Source: Phoronis australis (lineage: Eukaryota; Phoronida; Phoronidae). From it: DNA of 64,000 nt. Position 1 is the stretch's first letter. Each line of letters opens with the position of its first letter. The notes under the pieces were generated by a model. It was not told where the DNA came from and searched no databases. It saw only the letters and a list, made by a program, of their open reading frames with translations. Shown in pieces: positions 1-10,755 of this stretch. Made by a program: the position numbers and the translations under genes. The stretch lies in NCBI GenBank assembly GCA_002633005.1, contig NMRA01000038.1:1120883-1184882 (forward strand), written 5' to 3'.

Positions 1-206
1 TTCACACGGTTTCAATCGCTCTGGTGTCGAATTTTTAACGGGAAGAGCAAATGACGTGAATTTTTGCATGTGGATTCCTTGAAGTATGGTCTTTCAAAAA
101 GTCTGCGAGAGCGTATTTCTCAGACTTACCGTTTTCGAGTTATTTGACTTTGAATTTCAAAAAAAACCGGCAAATTTTCAATTTTCTCGAAAAATTTTTG
201 GATTTT

Positions 207-824
207 TGCCAAACTACCAATTTAGATAGAGTTTTGAACGGGCTTTCAGGAGATATTTTCCATTTTGCGCTACGACGTCTACTTTTTGAATTATTCGAGA
301 TTTTCGGATACCGTTGTTCCTTCGGTCACACGCAGCTGGCTGGCTTTCAGCTCACTTTGTTTTGGTTATGCCTAGTTGACCCAGACTGACCCAGCCACAA
401 CTGTTCTACTGTAGACTGGACCGTCATGTTGCGCCATCTATTGTTTTTATTGTAGTTGATTGTGTGCTCTCTATTTGATTTCTTCGCTAGTCACATGAAT
501 GTTATCGTGTTTGCCAAACTACCATTTTAGATAGAGTTTTGAACAGGCTTTCAGAAGATATTTTCCATTTTGCGCTACGTCTACTTTTTGAATTATTCGA
601 GATTTTCGGATACCGTTGTTCCTTCGGTCACCTAAATGCAAGCACGCAGCTGGCTGGCTTTCACTTCACTTTGTTTTGGTTATGCTAGTTGACCCAGACT
701 GACACAGCCAGCACTGTCGTACTGTAGACTGGACCGTCATGTTGCGCCATCTATAGTTCTTTATTGTAGTTGCTTGTATGCTCTCTATTTGATTTCTTCG
801 CTAGTCACAAGAATGTTATCGTGT
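207..824. repeat. Tandem duplication, two ~305-bp units
   Basis: Two head-to-tail copies lie at about 207-511 and 512-824. Each runs from 'tgccaaactacca' to 'agtcaca(t/a)gaatgttatcgtgt', with a few substitutions and an insertion of about 11 bases in the second copy ('ctaaatgcaag'). Short open frames inside it (for example 144-389) follow the repeat and resemble no known protein. Nothing else is seen up to about 1230. Confidence 0.85.
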
Positions 825-1234
825 TATTCATAATTGCCGCCTTGATCGTCACGATTGTCGTCGTCTTTTCGATTATTTCCGCCAAGTGTCGCTCCTCCGA
901 GCGCTCTCGTGTTATTTGTTGGTACCTTGCTTCTTCCAAGTTTATCCGATACCAGCGACCCTTTATTGGATGTGCTGTGGGCTGCAACTCCCATGGCAGA
1001 AAGTTGGATAAACATGGGAAGTATTCATGAAAGAGATATTTTCCAACATGATTCCTAAAACTCAGCTTGACATTTCTAAAGCGAAGCAGGTAACAACACG
1101 TTTTCCTACCTCCAAAGGAGATTTCTATCTGGACTGTCCTATTCCAGAAACATTTTGATAGTGCGTAAGGTTGCCAGCCTTCCACTAGCGCCACCTTATG
1201 CCATCTCGCCAAACTTGCAGGAAGCTAGGCTTAA

Positions 1235-1645
1235 GGTTATGTGGACCTTAGAAAAGTGTTCAAATTAGGCCAAATTTGAAACATCATATCTCATAAATGG
1301 CCGGATGGATATGAATCTTTCATATACTATGTTTTACGCACTGGTCTTCAAAATGCTTTAAGAATTGTTTTTATAACATTCCACTTTTGCATTAGGGCAA
1401 TAAAAACAAATTATGATCTTCATGAACAAATCAAAAGTTGCATAAAACGAAACAATATTTCAAAAAAATGTAACAGCGTTTTTGAGACCTCTTTTGAACA
1501 TCTATATCAAATAAAATTTGATCATGTTATTGATATTGTTGTTTAGTTATCAACATACTTTTCTTTTTGTTACATTAAAGACATAGTCATGTGACCCAAT
1601 TGATGTCAGATTGGTAAAAAGCCAAGAATCATATTCAAATTTAGC
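1235..1645 (+). repeat. Dispersed repeat R1, copy 1
   Basis: This stretch, just downstream of SUR-like exon 6 in transcript orientation, matches 6325-7010 in the same orientation and 4985-5172 in the opposite orientation. Shared landmarks are 'aaacatcatatctca', 'gaattgtttttataacatt' and 'agacatagtcatgtgaccca'. The copies are clearly diverged, so this is an old interspersed repeat. No coding frame is apparent. Confidence 0.65.
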
Positions 1646-1783
1646 AGACTTTGAACTTCCAATATAGAGACTTAATCGAATTAAAAACCATTCTAGAGAT
1701 TGCAAGACATTTGGCAAAGTACATAGACTTGTCAATAAGGTCCTACATAGCCTTTCCAACACACCCCCTGAACTAGACCTCAC

Positions 1784-1918
1784 CAATTTCTGCTTCTGCA
1801 ATGAGGTCATGGCTCTAGCCAGTAGATACTGCAGTGGTATGATGATAACAATCCAACAGCACCCTATGAGAGCACTTAATCCGAGAGTGTTGTACAGCAT
1901 GGGGATTACAAAACAAAG
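1784..1918 (-). CDS. ABCC8/9-like: SUR-like exon 6: TMD1 helix and following loop
   Basis: 45 codons from LCFVIPMLYN to TSLQKQKL, acceptor 'tattttgcag', donor 'gtgagg', phase 0. The core LGLSALIGCCWIVIIIPLQYLLA aligns with SUR1 [23 protein letters not shown]. The next expected exon (the EYSNERL...LKLYAWE region of SUR1) was looked for in 1-1783 on this strand and not found. Confidence 0.92.
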
Positions 1919-4900
1919 CTGCAAAATACAACCAAAAGATGAATTATCCAATCAGCGAGGATATTTTTGGCGAATGAATACTCACCCAAAGGCAAGATGC
2001 ATTCAGAAGACTATACTCACTTTGGTAATAGTCACTTACAGGAAGTCCCACATTTTGAGAACCAGATTTCTCCACTGAATAACGGGCATCAAACTGGTTC
2101 TCAAAATAAGGGATCCCTAAGTGGTAATTGCCATCATTTGTGAATGTGAAGTTAAATAAAGCACCAAAACATCAACTTCTCCAGCTTCTGTGATTCTTGA
2201 CAAACAATGCCATTCCTTTCTTGAGTGTCTCGGTATTGTACGTCCGTTTGAATTTTATACGCAGCACCAAGGCTTGCAATTATTTTACTGAAACTTGAAA
2301 ATGGTCGACATCTCCGTCAAAACATTTCGGGATCGAAACATTCCATAAAAAATCTCTATAATTTTTGTGAAGTGCATTTTAACGTTGCTGTTCACCCGCT
2401 GTTCACCTGACTTTTGCGAAAAATCTAACTTTTGATCAAGACCACTTATCGTCACCAAGACGGTCTTCACTTGATCATCTGTCAGATTGGAATGATTTGA
2501 TTTCTGGGCTTAGGAAGAATCAATAGTTCAGGGTGGCTTGAGAAAGGCCTCAGTAAGTTTGCTCGACACAGCTGGTTGTTTTGTGCACCGATCACGACCA
2601 AATGCAACAACAAACTGACAATTCTTCCTAAGTACAGAAACTAATTCTATTCTGTGCAAGGAATGAGCCGAGACAAGTTTTAAAATGGCAAGTGTCCGAG
2701 ATCAAAAGCGGTTTTTCGAGGCGGGATTATAAAAGCTCTACTATAAAAATTGAAAAATCACTCGTGGATCAGGAACGGGTAAACAATCGCTGCAATTTAC
2801 ATTTTTAGAGCACAATCAAACAAACAAAGGAGCATGCAACCTGATGAGATCATACCTGAAGAGGTACGGACCACACATTGTGCCAGAAGTAGAAGACAAA
2901 CTGAATCTGTTCGCAGTCCATAGACATGTGGTTGACGATCTTGCCAGTCGACATGTCCGTGCCAGACATTAACCAGACAGGAAGCTTCAGGGCCTTGTCA
3001 AAAATCAAGTTCTGCGAGGGGAAACGGTAAGAGATTAGTTTAGAAATAAGCAATGACTGATTTAAGGCCTATGCATATATTTCAGGGCCCTCACTTACCG
3101 CAGGGGAAATATGTGTCTTGGTTGGGGGGATACCCCCCCAGTTGCCATTCCTCAGCAATGCATCAATTAGCCAAAACTAACATTGTTTTCTATCTCGGAC
3201 AAGTTTCTATAAATTAACAACCTGTGAAAGTATATATTTTCTTGATGATCACAGAATCTCATGATGTACGTAAAAAGGTCTTTTATCCCGAGAACATGGT
3301 TGTCAAAAATAACTAAACATTTCAACACTCTTTGAGAAATTTTATCAGGCTTTAAAGCGTTACCAAAAATCCCAGATATGCTTTTGCAGTTAATAAATAA
3401 AAGAAACGGAATTTGCAAGTTTCGTGTGTAAAATCTGACGTCTGCGGAAATTAGGGCAAACTCTGAAAAATAACGATATTTAGAAGAAATGGGCCCTTTT
3501 TCACACTCACAAGTTTGTGTGATCACCAATGATTTTAAAAATATACAGTATCATGATTTACAGTTAATACTTCAAGTAGCTATAATCCTGTACTCTATCA
3601 TAAAAAACAATTTTCATTTCAACCATTTATCATAGTCTCAATTTGTCCCTTGGTCAAACTAGACGTGACTTCTGCATGGGCTTAGAAAAATCTGACAGTT
3701 CTCTATTGCTTGGAACCAGTCTCTACAAATTGACTTGTCTAGGTGTGTCATTTTATTTGGAACTATTCACAAGCAATGATAAACAGTCAGTTCATGGCAA
3801 GACCAAAGACAGAGATGACGGCAATATGTGGGCGCATACAAATCACATCTCTCAGCTGAATAAGGAACAAGTTGAGACCAACTTTATAGTGGTTAAGAGA
3901 TCTAAAACTAAATTTAGTTTTTTTAGGCTGAGGACGGGTTTGTAACCACTTTAAAAGGATTTGTAAAAAGGTAACTGACCCTTGGAACGAGGCAGATATA
4001 TGGTCCCAAAATAAATGGTCTCTATCTTTCACTTTGTACATCCTCCTCGGCCATTCTCTTTTGATCTTCAATAATCCTTTTCAACCAGTGAGATGTGATC
4101 ACAGCAATTTAAAATTAGCTCTGAAGCAAGAGTTTGGAGAAGCAGAAATTGAAATGACTAGCTTTTGTGGTCTGAAAAACCTTAACATTGACAGAAAATA
4201 GTATTTTCTCGCTTCACTGACCTGTAGCGCCACCTTGCATCTCATTGCCTCCCTGATCACCAGGTGGTAATTCGAATGCAAGAACGTGTTCTGCAACACC
4301 GCCGCCACCAAGACCACCACGCAGAGGGCGTAACCGTTGGAGAAGACATCAGCCAGACCCACGTAAATGTTACCGCCAACCACAGTGGCATTGGCAGTGT
4401 TGATCGTCTGGCCATTCATCTCAAGGTAGTCAATAATTCTCTCAACCGCCAGAGGGCCCACCAATCTGAGTAAATCACCAAATAACTTGAAGAGGCCAGC
4501 TAACAGCTGCATGCGCCAACACAGCTTCACAAGGCACTTGAAAAGAGAGGGTCGACTGTTCTTGCTCCCAGCCTATGTATACAAACGAGAGAAATGCGGC
4601 AAGCCATTACTAGTGCCCGTTACTTTGTGTGTCAACAGACAAGGGTTAGACAAGACTACATATATGTCAAATAACCTTTGAATTATCTATTATCACGAAA
4701 AAATTTCTCTGTAAAAGAATCCTAAATTAGAAATTTATTTTCATGGAGCATACTGAAAAGTTTACTTGTAAGCGACAAGTAAATCTGTAAACATCAATTA
4801 ATTATTCAATATCATGTGAAACTTATTTTTGTGAAAATATTTGTGCGTCTCCAGTTTGAATTTAGACTGGGATAGATTCCAACAAAATCTTCTATACTTA

Positions 4901-7900
4901 TCATATGCAGTATGATCAAAGGAAAATGATTTATTGAGTTTTTGACTGGGTATCTGCGGAGATCTCAGCAGTTAAAAATCAAGTGTTAACCAACTTATTA
5001 AAGACAGTATAAAATGAGGAACATTTTAAAAACAATTCCTAAAACAGTTTTAGAAAACAGTGTATAAAACCTAGCACCTGAAAGTTTCACGTGAATCTGA
5101 TCAGCCATTTCTGAGATGTGATGTTCCGATGTTGGCCAAAATTGAACATTTTTCTAAGGCCATACACAATGTTGAAGCAGACGATAAATAGTGTACTTTG
5201 TCTAGCAACAAGGAGTGCCAATACATGCCCGATTAAAATCTTTTCACAAAATTAGCTTACCTTTGCTGTACTAAAGAATTTGGCAAGCTTTCTATAAAAC
5301 TTCATGGAATGTTCGGACTGCAATGAAAGTAAAACATAAAAATTCAAACAGCTGCACAGGAAATCAAGATCATTATTCAGCGAAAATGAAAGGAACTCTA
5401 AGGCTAAATCCCACTTGTGTAGAGCACTATCGCTTCATTTCTCTTCTACTGAACAAAGAATTTTCAAAGTATTGGTATTTTAGTTCAGTTGTGTAATAAA
5501 AAAGTCATCAATGGAGAGAAGCACTCTTAACGCTTTACAACATAAAATAAAAATATTGAGACTACAATCATGGCAAAAGAAATTAAAACAAATAAAATAC
5601 GCAGTAATTTAAACAAAAGTATGACATTGTGTTAAAAAATAACTGAAATGGTAAGTTTTGTGCATGTTATGAAGTGAAATGTCCACGATAAAACTAAAAT
5701 TGAATGTATGTGTAATCAACTTAACTTACTCGCTTTTCTAGTGTTAACGACTTCCCTTGGACAAGGTCAAGCTTTTGAATCCGAATCTGAGAAAATATCC
5801 CAATGTGCACTGGGAATCAGTATCACTATTGTTTATCTATTCCAAAAATCAAAAGCACACGGACTTAAGTCAAGTCAAGTGGGGCAGATATTGCTAGCAG
5901 CATTATAGATACACACAACAGTTTTAAGGTAGTCCAACACGGATTTAACAGTTGCCTTACATCAGGTAGGGCACCAAAATCTGCGAGATCCAGAGCTTTT
6001 TTATATCCTACTCGTAGAATGGAAGACATCCAGACGAACGTGGCCTTCGACAGCAAGTTGACGAAGGAATAATGGTACTTGGTCTGTGAAATCCCCTCAT
6101 CTTTCACGGCAGGCTTGACACACTGTAATCATCAGTTTATGACCAATTATTGATAAATGGAAAATGTATAGGTCTCATAACTTTTTGTTGATGGCTGACC
6201 CAACATAAAGTTAATTGCAACGTTTCAAAACATTTTTCTACATCAGCAAGTCCCTCAAAACCCTATGAGGATCAGACAAAAATCTAGAAAAACAAGGTTA
6301 TGCAGGGCCCTTGAAAAACAGTCAAATTTAGCAAACTTCAGAACATCATATCTCAAAAATTGGATGTTCTGACTCAAGTGAAACTTTCAGACACCATGCT
6401 GTTATGAATTGATTTTGTTCTTTTTCAAATTTGCATAGGGGGCTATCAAAATCAGTTGCGGATTTAGGGGAGGGGGAAGGGGGCCATGCCCCCCCTAAAA
6501 TTCTACCAGATACCATTTGGGAGTTCGGGTGCAAATTTCTGACTAGCACATGCGCGCAACCAGGGGGGGCTCGGGGGGTGAATTAACAACACATAGGCCA
6601 TGAACAAGCCCCGTTTACCGTTTTTTTTTACTCAACAGGTCTGCAAGCCCAAAAATTCGAAACCCCTGCATTCCCACATTTTAAGCTGGGCACGCGCATC
6701 TGCCGGAATTCTGGTTAGTCATGTGCCCTGCCTCCCCCCCTAACTCAAAATCCTGCATCCGCTCCTGAAAAGATAAGACTTAAATGAAAAAAATCAGAAG
6801 TTGAAAAAATGAAATCATAATTTTAGAAAACAGCAACAGTGTATTTGATATTTCATCTTGAACATTCTTGAACATTTATATCGAACAAAAGTTGGTCTCT
6901 TTATTGATACTGTTGCTTAGCTGTAATTTACCCTTCTTTCTTAAAGTTTTTTAAAAGACATGGTCACATGACCCAAATAACAGCAGATTGGTACAAAGCC
7001 AAAAATCAAATTCTGCAGGCTTTCTACTAATAGGTGCTTCGGAGAGGAGGCTGCAGTCATAGGGCACCATTAGTACGTCACCTGACATTTTTCCCAGTGA
7101 CTGAATTGCTATCAGATCTAGCCCTAACTTCAATGCTGCAATCAGAAAGAAAAAAGTCTTTGACAGACAAGAGTTTCCACAGGACATATAAAAAGCACAC
7201 CTCCACTACAACAGTATCAAAGTAGCACTGGTTACTTTTGATATATTTATCTTGATCTTATATTTATAGCATTTACAGTCTAAAAGCCAGGGATCTATTT
7301 CATAAAAAGTGACTTAAAGACTTAGTTCATTTTAACTTAAGTCTAAGATTTGCATCAACTTCCAAACTTTGAAACTTCCACATCTGGTAAGTTAGTCATA
7401 TTTAAGACAAAACTTAAGTCAAACTCAAATCTCTTTCTTGAAACAGACTTGAGACAAACTCGTTTTATCTTAAAATTGGCTGAAATTTAAGATTTGTCTT
7501 AGCTATGTCAGTTTTCTTGGAACGGGCCCGTGACTCAGAAATTTGGTCTTACTGATTGAAAGTTCGTTCATTAAAAATGAGCACATCACAGCTTCGAAAT
7601 AAAATTTCCTGTCAGTAAGTGGCACTTTTACATTTTCAAAGAATTTGCAATTTTGCTGCTGTCAACAGCGAGACTTAATTATTAATTACTTTTCAGAAAT
7701 AGTTGTCTGGAGCTTAATACCAATCTTAAGTCCTTTCACATGAAACAGCTTTTGATACTTACCTGTTTTACTTGCACGACAATTTCAATGACCAGCAAGC
7801 CAAAGTACACAATGATAACATCCCACGTCAAGTCGAATCTCAAATGAGCTATGCCTAATCCTTTGTGAAACAATATTGCGACTTTCCAAGAGTGAAGAGC

Positions 7901-8347
7901 TAGGGAAAGAACCCAGTACATCAAAAGATTCCACAAGTACAGCCAGTTATCAGTACTTTCGGTGCAGTGGTAGAAACAAATCGCCACGCAGGTGGAGAAA
8001 AGTCCGATACACTGCGGTAAGTATAGATGGAGCTGTGACTGAGATTGCAAACTTTGAGCTACGGTGCCTTCGAGTACCTGAGTTAGGTTAAACAGCGCCA
8101 AAAAACAAAACAGTATGTACCGGAAATTGTGTCCTGCGTAGTGCGGCCATGTATCCCTATGCCAGCTACCAAGGCGGTAGTTGTTCGGCTTCTTGTTCAT
8201 AAGGTACAATAATAGAGCACATGCCAAACAGAAGATGGCATTAAGAGCGAGAACAAAAAGGTCAGCCAGGCATTCGCTATATATGGCACTACTTCCGCGT
8301 AGCTCGTTGTGTATAGTGGTGTTGCCGCCGCAGAACAATGCCATCAT
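1784..8347 (-). CDS. ABCC8/9-like: SUR-like ABC transporter subfamily C protein, 5' part (six exons, 470 codons)
   Basis: Coding exons in transcript order are 8347-7763, 6122-5961, 5317-5261, 4536-4222, 3011-2856 and 1918-1784. Every junction is phase 0 with an AG acceptor and GT donor. The N-terminus MALFCGG, the segment TWPHYAGHNFRYIL and the helix LADVFSNGYALCVVVLVAAV align with vertebrate sulfonylurea receptors, which pair with Kir6 channels to form KATP channels at the plasma membrane. Visible parts are TMD0 (residues 1-195, five helices), the L0/lasso linker (196 to about 285, motif FVNLLSKATFVWM) and the first part of TMD1. Both nucleotide-binding domains are missing because the gene runs off the left edge. 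The start could be either of two adjacent ATGs (8347 or 8344). SUR-like identity is well supported; channel pairing is inference, since SUR-like ABCC genes may be expanded in some invertebrates. Confidence 0.88.
1919..2855 (-). other. SUR-like intron 5
   Basis: Intron sequence between exons 5 and 6. No exon-like frame or repeat shared with the rest of the window was found. Confidence 0.5.
2856..3011 (-). CDS. ABCC8/9-like: SUR-like exon 5: TMD1 intracellular loop
   Basis: 52 codons from NLIFDKALKL to WHNVWSVPLQ, with acceptor 'cccctcgcag' and donor 'gtatga'. The pattern IFDKALKLP...TGKIVNHMSMDCEQIQ is the ABCC signature around the first coupling helix (SUR1 IYNKIMHLS...TAGQICNLVAIDTNQL). Confidence 0.92.
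3012..4221 (-). other. SUR-like intron 4
   Basis: AT-rich intron DNA. A run of C and G occurs at 3120-3145. No repeat shared with the rest of the window and no protein-like frame was found. Confidence 0.5.
4222..4536 (-). CDS. ABCC8/9-like: SUR-like exon 4: first two TMD1 helices
   Basis: 105 codons starting CLVKLCWRM after a pyrimidine-rich acceptor ('ctctcttttcaag') and ending AMRCKVALQ before gtcagt. It holds two membrane helices (LLRLVGPLAVERIIDYL and YALCVVVLVAAVLQNTFLHS), separated by a loop with potential N-glycosylation sites. The end of the second helix aligns with SUR1 ...LLLQRTFLQASYYVAIE. Confidence 0.9.
4985..5172 (-). repeat. Dispersed repeat R1, copy 3 (reverse orientation)
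   Basis: The reverse complement shares 'ggccttagaaaaatgttcaattttggcca', 'aacatcacatctcagaaatgg' and 'ggaattgttttta' with R1 at 1235 onward. It lies in the intron between exons 3 and 4. All three recognised R1 copies lie in or beside this one gene. Confidence 0.55.
5261..5317 (-). CDS. ABCC8/9-like: SUR-like exon 3: short linker exon
   Basis: 19 codons (SEHSMKFYRKLAKFFSTAK) bounded by acceptor 'ttcattgcag' and donor 'gtaagc', phase 0 on both sides. It sits where SURs have a variable, charged linker between the lasso and the first TMD1 helix. Sequence similarity alone is weak; position, phase and splice sites carry the call. Confidence 0.65.
5961..6122 (-). CDS. ABCC8/9-like: SUR-like exon 2: L0/lasso region
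   Basis: 54 codons, from CVKPAVKDEG to ADFGALPD. The acceptor is ...gattacag and the donor is gtaagg. The core YHYSFVNLLSKATFVWM is the lasso helix shared by ABCC proteins (SUR1 has FVNLLSKGTYWWM), followed by the conserved basic-Leu-Asp pattern KALDLADFGALPD. Confidence 0.9.
6452..6767 (-). mobile_element. Family Q short element (CGGATCCAGG...CCGCCACTG type), copy interrupted by family D
   Basis: Reversed, the ends read 'aggagcggatgcaggatttt' and 'cccctaaatccgcaac', matching intact copies at 45221-45384 and 50515-50672. Those are about 160 bp; this one is longer because a family D element (6549-6699) sits inside it. The element has inserted into repeat R1, which gives the order R1, then Q, then D. 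No open frame suggests a transposase. Confidence 0.7.
6549..6699 (+). mobile_element. Family D short inverted-repeat element, copy 1
   Basis: Ends 'catgcgcgcaaccag' and 'ctgggcacgcgcat' are imperfect inverted repeats. The same ends bound 23943-24175 and 52342-52627. Shared internal words are 'gccccgttt', 'aaaattcgaaacccc' and 'ttttaagctggg'. It is non-coding and MITE-like, and lies inside a family Q copy. Confidence 0.65.
7020..7762 (-). other. SUR-like intron 1, proximal part
   Basis: AT-rich intron sequence with no coding frame that resembles a protein. The stretch around 7280-7500 has loosely repeated 'aagtctaag/taagtcaaactc' words but no clean array. Confidence 0.5.
7763..8347 (-). CDS. 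ABCC8/9-like: SUR-like exon 1: TMD0
   Basis: 195 codons. It begins with MMALFCGG and ends at VVQVKQ before the donor gtaagt at 7762-7757. Five hydrophobic segments fit the TMD0 bundle that contacts the Kir6 channel in vertebrate SURs. A Cys near the N-terminus (in FCGG) matches the one that forms a disulphide in SUR1. No TATA box or other promoter element was recognised upstream. Confidence 0.9.
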
Positions 8348-9731
8348 ATTACGGCAAATCTATGAATCCTAATGTAACGATAGCTTTCAAATTTCATCCA
8401 GCCCACACAACAGCCAAACTCTTCTTGAATGGGTTCATGTAAAGTACCCTGAAGCGGCGAAGTTCATGTGGTGCCCAGAGAGGTCAACGTCCAGCAAAAG
8501 ATGGGTGTCTTTGGTGACCTGCATCATAAAGATTAAAACAAATTTAAAACAAAACCAGGTAATGGAAACAATCCAGTGACCAGACCCTTGTACAATAAGG
8601 CAGGCCACAAATCCAGGGGAGGCATCAACAAAATAACACCGGAACAAATCGGGTGCCATCAAATACGATAGGACTGTCATGTGGCTTTTGAACATGACTT
8701 GATATAAAAACACAGCCTTTACAGGGTCTTGTTGATGGATTTAAGATACTGGTAAGAGGAGTTTTTGAAGCAGGCCACTGTAATGTTTCCAGTCTCTAAT
8801 AAGGTCAGCTGTCAGCTGTAGCATTATCAAATTAAAGTGAACAAACACGTATGGTTCTGTTGTGTTCACTCACATCAACACTGCAGGACATTCATTTGAC
8901 ACCAGTGAAGTGCGCATTTCGGATCGTGAGGAAAATTGGTTCAAACGCGGTGTTAAGGAACCTATCTACAAACGTGTTCAATGCCCCTCTTTGAATTGAC
9001 CTATCGCAAGCTCCGCCCCTTGCGTAATGACCACTAACAAGCAATAAGTTTTACCCGGCAACGTCTTGTTTGTCGGGTAAAATGGTGGTTTGGAAACGAA
9101 GGTGTGTCAATAATGCTGCTTTCTAAATGGTCAGTTAAGCCGTCACTCAAAATCCTGGCGATAGGTCAATTGCCAAGGTGGATCAAGATTCCAACACTTC
9201 AGAACATGGGACTGCATGTTATTTCATTCACTGCCGATAAGTTCATCAGCAAAACACCGCCACAACAGTTGCTAGTGAAAGTCCTCGCGATGAGGACGCA
9301 ACGTCACTCAGTTGAAATCTTAGTCCAGTATTACCGGTAGTTTTAATTTTTTGTTGATATCTATCAACTGGATGTCTAATATTCACTAATTGGAACACTC
9401 ACACACTTAAGAAGCAAAGGTTTGCGTCGAACAAATAAACACTTTTCTGTCACCAAAGGTAAGCCCAGAAAGTTGATTTGTGATATTTTTGAAAATTGAT
9501 GACTTAAAAAATAGATCAAGAACTTTGCTGAAAACAACATGCACTGTCGCTGTTTGCTTTTTAAGCAGTGAGGCGTAGATTTCAAAATGGGTCTGGGCAC
9601 AGACCAGAATCAAGTATGTTTTTCATACATGTCAAAATGTTTAGTTGCACCCAATTAATCCCAACTTATCTTGCCATCAACACGGATGCAAGCCTGTTGC
9701 TTACATCATGTTTGTTATCAAACTGCCCCAG
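8348..9731. other. Region upstream of the SUR-like gene
   Basis: No protein-like frame was recognised. It would contain the 5' UTR and promoter of the SUR-like gene, but no TATA box or CpG-rich core stands out. An open frame at 8435-8713 on the minus strand has no recognisable motif. Confidence 0.45.
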
Positions 9732-10262
9732 CAGGTGGCGCAGCGATTAGTGGGAGTAGTTGAATTAGTTGAAACATGTGATTGGTATCTCTAAAATTAT
9801 GAGTTTGTGGATGACGTCATGTAAGTTATCTACCTGTCCACAGGTGGCGCAGCGATTAGTAGGAATAGTTGAATTAGTTGATTTTTAGTTGAATCCAACT
9901 AATTCCAAGTCATCTCAACCTATCCAGCACTGAGCTATTCAACTAATTCTACCAATTGTAGCGCCATCTGAAGTATTACTGGCATTGTGAGAAAGAAAGA
10001 CCTGAGTCACGGACTTGCCTGCAGGTGATGCAGCGATTAGTGGGAATAGCTGAATTAGTTGAAAAGCGTGTTTAGTGTCTATAAAATTGTGAGCCTGTTG
10101 ATAACGTCATATACCTTATCTATCAGCCCACAGGTGGCGTATCGATTAGTGGGAATAGTTGAATTAGCTGAAGTGCTTGTTCTGTCTCTCAAGTTGTGAG
10201 CCTGATGAGCCTTTTGCTGGCGTCATGTACTGTAGCGATTAGTGGGCATAGTAATTTGCCGG
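9732..10262. repeat. Minisatellite-like array, ~109-bp units, partly inverted
   Basis: Units begin with '(c)aggtggcgcagcgattagtgggaatagttgaatta' at 9732, 9841, 10022 and 10131, and a partial unit starts near 10230. Spacing is 109 bp for two adjacent pairs. Between 9936 and 9977 the same motif appears in reverse orientation ('ctattcaactaattctacc...gtagcgccatctg'). Each unit also carries a diverged 'gatgacgtcatgta' word. Confidence 0.75.
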
Positions 10263-10755
10263 GAACTTAACACTGGCGTCTTAAATATCATTCACCTGTG
10301 GATGAAGTCAATATTTCACCTTTCTTTGCACTTACATGGTTTAGCGCCTCCTATATCCAGTATTTGTAAGAGTAAGAGAAAAAGTAACATAGGGGGCGCT
10401 GCAATTAGTTGAACTACAGCTTCCTATTAATCGATTCGTAGGTCCCTACCAAAGATTCTGACATGACTCATGTTTTTTGGCCTGATTGAGATTATACCCT
10501 TTTCGTTTTGTTTTTATTTATTCCATTGCTTTCAGATATGATATAATCTGATTTGCTAAAAATTTAATTAAGAAATGCTTTTGTTGAGAATTTCTTATAA
10601 GAACCTCACTCAACAGCAAATGAAGAAACTGATGGAAAGGAAAAATTAGAAGAGTCTAAATCATGATTAACATGCTGATTATCACGTTTACAAATGACTA
10701 GAGACTTTCCTATGTTCTGAACTCAATAGAACCACATGAAAACCTGAAGAGTGCC

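Larger units (their letters stand above)
6325..7010 (+). repeat. Dispersed repeat R1, copy 2, split by nested insertions
   Basis: The left part (6325-6450) and right part (6769-7010) together match R1 copy 1 at 1235-1645. The ~317-bp block between them is a younger insertion, described separately. The right part keeps 'aagacatggtcacatgaccca' and 'cagattggtacaaagccaa'. Confidence 0.65.

Noticed and set aside
805-1212. 135-codon minus-strand frame
   Set aside because: No recognisable domain; it does not match the SUR-like exon expected next and overlaps the end of a tandem repeat.
7755-7765. 'atacttacctg', identical to the start of U1 snRNA
   Set aside because: It is simply the reverse complement of the consensus splice donor of SUR-like exon 1.
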